Assembly (NCBI GenBank): GCA_036351575.1
Contig: JAZBPJ010000121.1
Coordinates: forward strand, 1-9,548
Origin: JABDPF01 sp036351575
GTDB lineage: Bacteria; Pseudomonadota; Gammaproteobacteria; Xanthomonadales; SZUA-36
Reading direction: 5' to 3'
Length of the DNA stretch: 9,548 nt
Below, one piece after another: positions 1 through 5,138 of the stretch. Each line of letters begins with the position of its first letter. The first letter of the stretch is position 1. Under the pieces are notes generated by a model. That model was not told the DNA's origin. It made no database searches and saw nothing but the letters and a program-made list of their open reading frames with translations. Both the position numbers and the translations under genes were made by a program.

Positions 1-162
1 TGGGTCGCCCGGGCGATGCTGCAGGAAGCCCAGGGTGCGCCGCAAATGGCGCTGGCTTCGGTCAACTATGCGCTGGCTATCTGGTCGAACGCGGACCCGG
101 ACTACCATTACTACCGTGATGCCAAGGACCTGGCGCAGCGTCTGGAACAGTCGCTGCAATAG
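1..162 (+). CDS. C-terminal 53 residues of an unknown TPR-like protein (5' end outside window)
   Basis: Frame 1 is open from the first base to a TAG at 160-162 and encodes 53 residues. It is rich in Ala, Leu and Gln, with small and large hydrophobic residues spaced as in paired amphipathic helices. The pattern A..A...G....AL..Y..AL around residues 5-27 resembles a tetratricopeptide repeat, followed by a final helix ending in EQSLQ. Third codon positions are mostly G or C, as in the neighbouring genes, which supports coding. A terminator follows the stop directly, so this gene ends its transcript and is not cotranscribed with mnmG by default. The function cannot be given from this fragment, and TPR is an inference from pattern only. 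Any helical-repeat or periplasmic scaffold protein would fit equally well. Confidence 0.7.
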   Translation, partial: WVARAMLQEAQGAPQMALASVNYALAIWSNADPDYHYYRDAKDLAQRLEQSLQ

Positions 163-164
163 GG

Positions 165-190
165 GCGGCTTGCCGCTTTTCTTTTTTTTT
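165..190 (+). terminator. Intrinsic terminator of the upstream gene
   Basis: A short GC stem, GCGG (165-168) with CCGC (173-176), closes a four-base loop. It is followed at once by TTTTC and nine T residues (182-190). The stem is only four to five pairs, but the U-tract is very long. It begins three bases after the TAG of the preceding gene. Confidence 0.6.
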
Positions 191-199
191 CAGTACAAT
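170..199 (+). promoter_or_regulatory. Putative sigma70 promoter of mnmG
   Basis: TACAAT at 194-199 matches five of six bases of the -10 consensus. TTGCCG at 170-175 could serve as a weak -35 at 18-bp spacing. A GC-rich discriminator (ACGCGGCCC) follows. The promoter overlaps the stem and T-tract of the preceding terminator, and the T9 run just upstream of the -10 may add curvature. The predicted start near 205-207 gives a leader of roughly 25 nt. There is no good Shine-Dalgarno before the ATG at 232; CCAGG at 220-224 is the best candidate. Confidence 0.5.
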
Positions 200-231
200 A
201 CGCGGCCCATTCGTGTCGGCCAGGTTTTGTT

Positions 232-2115
232 ATGCAGTTTCCGAAGACATTCGACGTGATCGTGATCGGCGGCGGCCATGCCGGCACCGAGGCCGCGCTC
301 GCCTCGGCCCGGGCCGGCGCCAGCACGCTGCTGGTCACCCACACCATCGAAACCGTCGGCCAGATGAGCTGCAATCCCGCTGTCGGCGGTATCGGCAAAG
401 GCCACCTCGTCAAGGAAATCGATGCGATGGGCGGCGTGATGGCACATGCTGCGGATGCCGCAGGCATACAGCTTCGAACGCTCAATTCGCGCAAAGGCCC
501 GGCCGTTCGGGCGACCCGGGCCCAGTGCGACCGGAACCTGTACCGCTCGTTTATTCGCAGCGCCGTTGAATCGCAGGAAAACCTGCTGGTATTCCAGTCC
601 GCCGTGCATGCGCTGCTGCTGGACGGTGACCGCGTTGCCGGTTGTGAAACGGCCGGCGGCCTGCGCTTTAGCTCGGCCGCGGTGATCCTGACCGCCGGAA
701 CGTTCCTGGCGGGCAAGATCCACATCGGGGAAGAACAGTTTTCCGGTGGCCGCGCCGGCGATCCGCCCGCTATCGCGCTGGCAGAGCAGCTGCGCGAACT
801 GCCTTTCACCGTGGACCGGCTGAAAACCGGAACCCCTCCGCGTATCGACGGAAACACGGTGGATTTCAGCGTGATGAAAGAGCAGCCGGGCGACGATCCC
901 CGGCCGGTTTTTTCATACATGGGCAGCCGCGAGGATCATCCGCGGCAGCTCAGCTGCTGGATAACCCACACTTCGGAACGCACGCACGAGGTCATCCGCA
1001 ACGCGCTGGACCGCTCGCCGCTTTTTGCGGGGGTAATCGAAGGCGTAGGCCCGCGTTATTGTCCATCGATCGAGGACAAGGTCGTGCGTTTCGCTGACCG
1101 CGACAGCCACCAGATCTTCGTCGAGCCCGAGGGACTGCAGACGAGTGAACTCTACCCCAACGGCATTTCGACCAGCCTGCCGTTCGATGTGCAGATGGAA
1201 TTTGTACACTCGATCCGGGGTTTCGAATCGGCGCATATCACGCGGCCGGGCTATGCGATCGAGTACGATTTTTTCGATCCGAGAGAGCTGCATGCCTGGC
1301 TCGAAACCAAGCACCTGCACGGCCTGTTTTTTGCCGGTCAAATCAACGGAACGACCGGTTACGAGGAGGCTGCCGCGCAGGGGCTGGTAGCCGGCGTCAA
1401 CGCTGCCCGTTACAGCCGGGGTGACTCGATGTGGAGTCCGCGGCGCGACGAGAGTTATATCGGCGTGATGGTCGACGACCTGATCACGCAGGGCACGCAG
1501 GAGCCTTACCGCATGTTCACCAGCCGGGCGGAATACCGCCTGCAATTGCGGGAAGACAATGCAGACCTGCGCCTGACCGAAACCGGCAGGGAACTCGGCC
1601 TGGTAGCCGATGACCGCTGGCGGGCGTTTTGCGAGAAACGCGAAAACATCGAGCGTGAGCGATCTCGCCTGGAGGACATCTGGGTGGCGCCGGGCAACCG
1701 CTTCGCGGCTGCACTGGAAGCGCAGCAGGGCGTATCGGTCAGCCGCGAGTGCCGGGCGCTGGACCTCCTGCGCCGGCCCGAGATGGACTATTCGAAGCTC
1801 ATGGCGGTCGAAGGTATCGGCCCGGGTGTGCCCGATGCCTCGGTGGCTGAACAGATCGAAATCCAGGTCCGCTACGCGGGTTACCTCGATCGCCAGCAGG
1901 ATGACATCGAAAAGCGTCGCAAGAACGAAAACAGGATTATTCCGGAGGGCTTCGATTACGGTGCCGTGCGCGGGCTGTCTTCGGAAGTGCGAGAAAAACT
2001 GCAGCGCGTTATGCCCGACACGATCGGCCAGGCCTCTCGAATTCCCGGCATGACGCCCGCCGCCATTTCGTTGCTGCTGGTATACCTGAAAAAAGAGCGG
2101 ATTCGCGTCGCCTGA
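232..2115 (+). CDS. mnmG: tRNA uridine-5-carboxymethylaminomethyl(34) synthesis enzyme MnmG (GidA)
   Basis: This 627-residue FAD protein is close to the usual family length of about 630. With MnmE it builds the (carboxymethyl)aminomethyl group at U34 of tRNAs reading NNA/NNG codons, using FAD, NADH and methylene-tetrahydrofolate in the cytoplasm. Visible hallmarks are: the N-terminal dinucleotide-binding GGGHAG (residues 13-18); family signature GPRYCPS at 273-279, whose Cys277 matches the conserved catalytic cysteine of E. coli MnmG; the second signature AGQINGTTGYEEAAAQG at 368-384; and the C-terminal helical domain with RYAGY (547-551), GLSSEVREKL and a QASRIPGMTPAAIS segment followed by LKK. 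The ATG start gives the normal MnmG N-terminus directly before the Rossmann strand. The gene has its own promoter and tandem terminators, so it looks monocistronic. rsmG, a frequent partner, is not adjacent. Confidence 0.98.
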   Translation: MQFPKTFDVIVIGGGHAGTEAALASARAGASTLLVTHTIETVGQMSCNPAVGGIGKGHLVKEIDAMGGVMAHAADAAGIQLRTLNSRKGPAVRATRAQCDRNLYRSFIRSAVESQENLLVFQSAVHALLLDGDRVAGCETAGGLRFSSAAVILTAGTFLAGKIHIGEEQFSGGRAGDPPAIALAEQLRELPFTVDRLKTGTPPRIDGNTVDFSVMKEQPGDDPRPVFSYMGSREDHPRQLSCWITHTSERTHEVIRNALDRSPLFAGVIEGVGPRYCPSIEDKVVRFADRDSHQIFVEPEGLQTSELYPNGISTSLPFDVQMEFVHSIRGFESAHITRPGYAIEYDFFDPRELHAWLETKHLHGLFFAGQINGTTGYEEAAAQGLVAGVNAARYSRGDSMWSPRRDESYIGVMVDDLITQGTQEPYRMFTSRAEYRLQLREDNADLRLTETGRELGLVADDRWRAFCEKRENIERERSRLEDIWVAPGNRFAAALEAQQGVSVSRECRALDLLRRPEMDYSKLMAVEGIGPGVPDASVAEQIEIQVRYAGYLDRQQDDIEKRRKNENRIIPEGFDYGAVRGLSSEVREKLQRVMPDTIGQASRIPGMTPAAISLLLVYLKKERIRVA

Positions 2116-2138
2116 AGCGGTGGGAAAAGCCGCTTTTT
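2115..2138 (+). terminator. First terminator after mnmG
   Basis: AAGCGG (2115-2120) pairs perfectly with CCGCTT (2130-2135) across a nine-base loop, and the last arm runs into five T residues (2134-2138). It begins at the last base of the mnmG stop codon. Confidence 0.65.
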
Positions 2139-2139
2139 G

Positions 2140-2177
2140 CCGATCACGAATTCGCAACGATCGGTTTACTTTTTTTT
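2140..2177 (+). terminator. Possible second, tandem terminator after mnmG
   Basis: CCGATC (2140-2145) and GATCGG (2159-2164) form a perfect 6-bp inverted repeat. The 13-base loop contains a self-complementary CGAATTCG. TTTAC and then eight T residues (2170-2177) follow. The loop is long and the stem weaker than the first terminator, so it may be a backup. Its T-tract runs directly into the putative promoter of the small-RNA candidate. Confidence 0.45.
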
Positions 2178-2186
2178 AACGCGAAA

Positions 2187-2196
2187 TGGTTATGCT
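2187..2196 (+). promoter_or_regulatory. Putative -10 region of the small-RNA candidate
   Basis: TATGCT at 2191-2196 keeps the key A2 and T6 of the -10 hexamer. TG lies at 2187-2188, one base too far upstream for a perfect extended -10. The only -35-like sequence is TTTACT at 2165-2170, with a long 20-bp spacer. Transcription would start near 2202-2204. A start a few bases earlier would add the GGGGAC at 2197-2202 to the RNA. The call rests mainly on its position ahead of a structured, terminated sequence. Confidence 0.35.
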
Positions 2197-2309
2197 GGGG
2201 ACGTAAGTTGACTGTGCCTAGCGTATCGTCCATTCAGACAGGCAGTCCCCACACTTCTATGCCTTAAACGATACGCTTTCAAGCCCCGGCCCCGCCGGGG
2301 CTTTTTTTT
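2197..2309 (+). ncRNA. Candidate small structured RNA, family not recognised
   Basis: This stretch between mnmG and a convergent gene has strong internal complementarity and ends in an excellent terminator. AGCGTATCGT (2220-2229) pairs perfectly over 10 bp with ACGATACGCT (2268-2277). Inside it, AGGCA (2240-2244) pairs with TGCCT (2260-2264), exposing a 15-base loop that holds GTCCCC (2245-2250). That loop is exactly complementary to GGGGAC at 2197-2202, so a pseudoknot is possible. A rival fold exists: AGGCAGTCCCC (2240-2250) can pair with TGCCT (2215-2219) plus GGGGAC, with a 12-base bulge. The two folds share the AGGCA segment, so the RNA might switch between them. The accessible C-rich loop could act as an antisense seed. 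Length is about 107-113 nt depending on the start site. I do not recognise it as 6S, tmRNA, an Rsm/Csr RNA or a known riboswitch. It could also be an mnmG 3'UTR product or carry a tiny ORF. Confidence 0.55.
2281..2309 (+). terminator. Strong intrinsic terminator of the small-RNA candidate
   Basis: AAGCCCCGGC (2281-2290) pairs with GCCGGGGCTT (2294-2303) around a three-base CCC loop, and eight T residues run from 2302 to 2309. It is the strongest terminator in the window. No plus-strand protein gene lies within 165 bases upstream of it, which argues for a dedicated short transcript. The opposite strand has no matching U-tract, so it is directional. Confidence 0.9.
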
Positions 2310-2321
2310 GAGTCCGGGCAG

Positions 2322-2348
2322 AAAAGAAAACCCCGCTGCTAGCGGGGT
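2322..2348 (-). terminator. Intrinsic terminator of the minus-strand secreted-protein gene
   Basis: On the minus strand, ACCCCGCT and AGCGGGGT (plus coordinates 2330-2337 and 2341-2348) form an 8-bp stem with a three-base loop. TTTTCTTTT (complement of 2322-2330) follows. It lies 27 bases beyond the stop codon of the minus-strand gene and faces the plus-strand terminator at 2281-2309, forming a convergent insulated junction. Confidence 0.85.
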
Positions 2349-2375
2349 CTTCGGGGTGGTACTGCAGTCTGGTGG

Positions 2376-3140
2376 TCACTCGTCGCCGTAATCGCTGGCC
2401 CCGGGCATCCACTTGACGGTCATCGTCGCGCCCTGTTTGAAGGTGGCGCCCCATTCGGCCATGAAGGCGTCGAAGGCTTCCGCACCGCCCAGATCCTTGA
2501 CCATGATGTCGTAAAAAGTGGGATCTTCTTCAGCCATGCCGGCCCAGCCCCGGGTGGGCGAAACCAGCATCAGGTGGCCGGCCCTGGTGCCGGATTCCAT
2601 CCAGTGGAAGCCCCAGTGGTTCTTGGTGCCGCCCGCCTTCAGCGCCTTCATGATCCGGTCCATTCCTTTGCGGAACGCGCCGTACTGGCCGTTGTGCACG
2701 TACCAGTCAGTCAGGTGGAACAGCTCGTAGCCGTCCCAGTCTTCAGGCCAGTGGCTCCAGTCCTCGATCGTGCGGACCATCATCCGGTCCATGTCCGCGA
2801 TCTGCGGCCACACGTTTTCCATGAACACTTCACCGGCCTTGTCCTGCCAGTCGTACTCCGCATCGAAGTCGGCCCAGTTGTGTCCGCCGGAAAAGGCGTA
2901 GTAATCACCGGTATCGGGACCCGTCAGGACCCGGTACCAGTTGTAGCGCATGGCGCCGTCAAAATTGGCGATCCACTTGTGGTAGTCGGTTATCGCCGTG
3001 ATCAGGGCCTCGTCATGGCCTTCTTTCGCCTGGATCTTGATCAGCGTGCCGATATTTCCGCCTTCTTCCTGCGCGGCCGCAGGTGCCAGCCAGAAAACAC
3101 ACAGTGTGAACAACAAAAACCTCTGAAATCTTGCTTTCAT
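2376..3140 (-). CDS. Secreted Trp-rich protein with two apparent alpha/beta-barrel (NIPSNAP/EthD/ABM-like) halves; function unknown
   Basis: The 254-residue product begins MKARFQRFLLF and has a clear signal peptide: a basic start, a hydrophobic core at about 8-19, and an AAA|Q cleavage site after residue 23. It is therefore probably periplasmic. The mature chain seems to be a tandem of two related halves, about 29-125 and 138-246. Each has a short strand, a long amphipathic helix and a strand pair ending in a G..W motif (SGGHNW near 84-89, SPTRGW near 194-199), joined by a DWSHWPEDWD linker. This strand-helix-strand order suggests dimeric alpha/beta-barrel domains of the NIPSNAP, EthD or antibiotic-monooxygenase type. 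That is a fold guess, not a recognised family. The mature part has 14 tryptophans and no cysteine. The start is fixed by GGGAG eight bases upstream (complement of 3147-3155) and by the signal peptide. The frame stays open further upstream, but that would destroy the signal peptide and overlap glnS. It ends in its own terminator. Confidence 0.88.
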   Translation of the reverse strand: MKARFQRFLLFTLCVFWLAPAAAQEEGGNIGTLIKIQAKEGHDEALITAITDYHKWIANFDGAMRYNWYRVLTGPDTGDYYAFSGGHNWADFDAEYDWQDKAGEVFMENVWPQIADMDRMMVRTIEDWSHWPEDWDGYELFHLTDWYVHNGQYGAFRKGMDRIMKALKAGGTKNHWGFHWMESGTRAGHLMLVSPTRGWAGMAEEDPTFYDIMVKDLGGAEAFDAFMAEWGATFKQGATMTVKWMPGASDYGDE

Positions 3141-3207
3141 GAATAACTCTCCCTCGGTGTTTATTTGCATGCGTGTTTGAGCGCTTATTGGCCCAGACAA
3201 CGTCCTG

Positions 3208-3213
3208 AGTATA
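3208..3213 (-). promoter_or_regulatory. Putative -10 element for the minus-strand secreted-protein gene
   Basis: On the minus strand these bases read TATACT, five of six to consensus. Transcription would start near 3200-3202, giving a leader of about 60 nt with a good Shine-Dalgarno (GAGGGAGAG, complement of 3147-3155). No convincing -35 is seen at 16-18 bp. The inverted repeat at 3221-3253 covers the expected -35 region, which would fit an activator or repressor site. Confidence 0.45.
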
Positions 3214-3220
3214 GGCGCTG

Positions 3221-3253
3221 CCGGGAATTCTGCTTGAAAGGGATGAATTCCGG
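3221..3253. repeat. Spaced inverted repeat between divergent promoters
   Basis: CCGGGAATTC (3221-3230) and GAATTCCGG (3245-3253) are inverted copies differing by a single extra G. The two GAATTC cores are exactly 20 bp apart, about two helical turns, so both would face the same side of the DNA. The repeat lies upstream of the -10 boxes of both the minus-strand gene (3208-3213) and glnS (3279-3284). It could be an operator for a dimeric regulator shared by the two, but nothing else in the window identifies such a protein. Confidence 0.35.
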
Positions 3254-3263
3254 ACGACTTCTC

Positions 3264-3284
3264 TTGACAACGATGCGGTACAAT
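3264..3284 (+). promoter_or_regulatory. Putative glnS promoter region
   Basis: TACAAT at 3279-3284, inside GCGGTACAAT, is the best -10 candidate and is followed by a CTCACGC discriminator. A perfect TTGACA lies at 3264-3269 but only nine bases upstream, too close to be its -35. The two elements cannot both serve one sigma70 promoter. At 16-18 bp spacing only weak -35 sequences exist (for example CGACTT, 3255-3260). From the TACAAT a leader of about 43 nt precedes the ATG. Confidence 0.45.
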
Positions 3285-3333
3285 CTCACGCTTTTCGACA
3301 ATCAGCATAACCCGCCAGCAGGAAGCAGCCGTT

Positions 3334-5034
3334 ATGAGCAGCGAACCCGTCACCCGATCGACCAATTTCATTCGAAACATCGTGATCGAAGACCTCGAGT
3401 CCGGAAAGCACGAGCAAATCGTGACCCGGTTCCCGCCGGAACCCAACGGCCACCTGCACATCGGGCATGCCAAGTCGATCTGTCTCAATTTCGGAATCGC
3501 CGACGAGTTCGGCGGCAAGACGAACCTGCGGTTCGATGATACGAATCCGCTGAAAGAGAACGAGGACTTCATGAACGCCATCATGGAGGACGTGCGTTGG
3601 CTCGGGTTCGAATGGGACGGCCTTTACCATGCCTCGGATTACTTCCAGCAGCTGTACGACTTCGCCGTGCACCTGATACGTACCGGCAAGGCGTACGTGG
3701 AGGAACTCGATGCCGAGCAGATCATCGAGTACCGCGGCGACTGGATGAACAACCAGCCCGGGCGCAACAGCCCCTGGCGCGACCGCCCCGTCGAGGAAAG
3801 CCTGGACCTGTTCGAGCGCATGAAAAACGGTGAGTTCGAGGACGGTAAATATGTTCTGCGCGCAAAGATCGACATGGCTTCGCCGGACCGCTTCATGCGC
3901 GACCCGGTGATGTACCGCATTCGAAACGCCAGCCATCACCGGACCGGCGATACCTGGCACATCTACCCGATGTACGACTGGGCGCACGGTATCTCGGATG
4001 CCATCGAAGGAATTACGCATTCGCTCTGCACGCTGGAATTCGAGGAACACCGCCCGCTCTACGAGTGGTTCCTCGAGAACATTCCCTCTCCCAGCATGCC
4101 CCGCCAGATCGAGTTCGCGCGCGGCAACATCGACTACACGGTGATGAGCAAGCGCCGGCTGCGTGAACTGGTCGAGGAAGGGCATGTCAGCGGTTGGGAC
4201 GACCCGCGCCTGCCGACGCTGGCCGGCCTGCGCCGACGGGGGTTCACGCCGGAAGCCATTCGTGCTTTCTGGGCCGACATCGGTATTTCCAAGTCCAACA
4301 GCATTATCCCGATGGGCGTGCTGGAGAATTGCGTGCGCAACGATCTCAACGTGCGCGCTCCGCGCACCATGGCCGTGCTCGATCCGCTCAAGGTCGTGCT
4401 GAGCAATTTCCCGGAAGGCGAGACGGAATGGCTGGAAGCGGCCGTGCACCCGCAGGATGAGTCGATGGGCACGCGCAAGGTCGCGATGACCCGTGAAATC
4501 TGGATCGAGCGCGGCGATTTCATGGAGGATCCTCCGCGCAAGTTTTTCCGCCTTAAGCCCGGCGGTGAAGTGCGCCTGCGCAACGCCTTCATCGTGCGCT
4601 GCACCGACGTGGTGAAAGACGAAAACGGCGCAGTGGTTGCCTTGCACTGCGAGTTTGACCCCGAGTCCCGGTCCGGCATGCCGGGCGCGTCGCGCAAGGT
4701 CAAGGGGACCATTCACTGGGTTTCCGCCGAGCACGGCGTGCCCGTCGAGGTGCGCCTCTGTGACCGCCTGTTCTCGGTTCCCAACCCGCTGGGGGACAAG
4801 GAGCGGGATTTTCGTGAATTCATCAACCCGCATTCCATGGATGTCCTGGAAAACGTGATCGTCGAGCCCGGGGTCGCGGCCGGCGCCGCCGGGGATTTTT
4901 ACCAGTTTGAGAGAACGGGTTATTTCTGCCACGACAACGTCGATTCAAAGCCCGGAAGACCGGTGCTGAACCGTATCGTGACCTTGCGGGATTCCTGGGC
5001 GAGAATCGAGAAGGAACTCGCCGCGCAAGCCTGA
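3334..5034 (+). CDS. glnS: Glutamine--tRNA ligase (GlnRS)
   Basis: The 566-residue class I aminoacyl-tRNA synthetase charges tRNA-Gln with glutamine at the expense of ATP in the cytoplasm. E. coli GlnRS is about 554 residues. The ATP-binding signature is HIGH at 42-45 within PPEPNGHLHIGHAKS, and the KMSKS-type loop is MSKRR at 271-275. The N-terminal NFIRNIVIEDLESGKH is typical of bacterial GlnRS. The C-terminal half is the beta-barrel anticodon-binding region, including the conserved KGTIHWVSAEHG stretch. Its FYQFERTGYFCHDN segment near the end is also characteristic. The ATG start has AGGAAG (3320-3325) eight bases upstream. Presence of GlnRS points to direct glutaminylation in this organism. 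The gene is divergent from the secreted-protein gene, with lemA 104 bp downstream. No intrinsic terminator is visible after it, so some read-through into lemA is possible. Confidence 0.98.
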   Translation: MSSEPVTRSTNFIRNIVIEDLESGKHEQIVTRFPPEPNGHLHIGHAKSICLNFGIADEFGGKTNLRFDDTNPLKENEDFMNAIMEDVRWLGFEWDGLYHASDYFQQLYDFAVHLIRTGKAYVEELDAEQIIEYRGDWMNNQPGRNSPWRDRPVEESLDLFERMKNGEFEDGKYVLRAKIDMASPDRFMRDPVMYRIRNASHHRTGDTWHIYPMYDWAHGISDAIEGITHSLCTLEFEEHRPLYEWFLENIPSPSMPRQIEFARGNIDYTVMSKRRLRELVEEGHVSGWDDPRLPTLAGLRRRGFTPEAIRAFWADIGISKSNSIIPMGVLENCVRNDLNVRAPRTMAVLDPLKVVLSNFPEGETEWLEAAVHPQDESMGTRKVAMTREIWIERGDFMEDPPRKFFRLKPGGEVRLRNAFIVRCTDVVKDENGAVVALHCEFDPESRSGMPGASRKVKGTIHWVSAEHGVPVEVRLCDRLFSVPNPLGDKERDFREFINPHSMDVLENVIVEPGVAAGAAGDFYQFERTGYFCHDNVDSKPGRPVLNRIVTLRDSWARIEKELAAQA

Positions 5035-5063
5035 GGTCCGGCTGCGGGCTGCAGCTCAGAGCA

Positions 5064-5075
5064 TGACTTAAGTCA
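5064..5075. promoter_or_regulatory. 12-bp perfect palindrome upstream of lemA, FNR/Dnr-like operator candidate
   Basis: TGACTTAAGTCA is a perfect palindrome with the TGAC-N4-GTCA layout. CRP/FNR-family sites such as the FNR/Anr box (TTGAT-N4-ATCAA) share this geometry. Its centre, 5069.5, lies about 42-44 bp before the start site predicted from the -10 at 5101-5106, the usual class II activator position. The outermost bases (A and C) depart from the FNR consensus, so the regulator may be a relative or unrelated. Confidence 0.4.
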
Positions 5076-5097
5076 CCCTTCGGGGGTCGGCGCTGTC

Positions 5098-5106
5098 TGC
5101 TACACT
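5098..5106 (+). promoter_or_regulatory. Extended -10 promoter of lemA and the M48 gene
   Basis: TGCTACACT fits the extended -10 pattern TGnTATAAT with TACACT as hexamer. No real -35 hexamer is present at 16-18 bp (TTCGGG at 5079-5084 is the nearest). An extended -10 lacking a -35 but with a palindrome centred about 43 bp upstream of the start is a typical activator-dependent layout. The leader would be about 26 nt. Confidence 0.5.
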
Positions 5107-5138
5107 TTTCCATTGAAAACCAACGAGGGAGACTTCTC

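Noticed and set aside
913..2157. Long open frame on the minus strand opposite mnmG
   Set aside because: It is antisense to a fully conserved protein, its sequence has no recognisable domain, and long open antisense frames are expected in GC-rich genes.
3141..3584. In-frame upstream extension of the minus-strand secreted protein, up to 148 extra residues
   Set aside because: It would overlap glnS and its promoter and bury the signal peptide. The start at 3140 has a good Shine-Dalgarno and a normal signal sequence.
3286..4932. 548-codon open frame on the minus strand opposite glnS
   Set aside because: It mirrors the glnS codons, has no recognisable family features, and would cover the glnS promoter. 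It is a GC-bias artefact.
5031..5059. Hairpin at the end of glnS (CTGA/TCAG around GCTGC/GCAGC)
   Set aside because: It has no T-tract, so it is not supported as an intrinsic terminator. It could be incidental or mark Rho-dependent termination.
5075..5087. ACCC-TTCG-GGGGT hairpin upstream of the lemA -10
   Set aside because: Only about three contiguous pairs form around the TTCG loop, it lacks a T-tract, and it lies upstream of the predicted transcription start.
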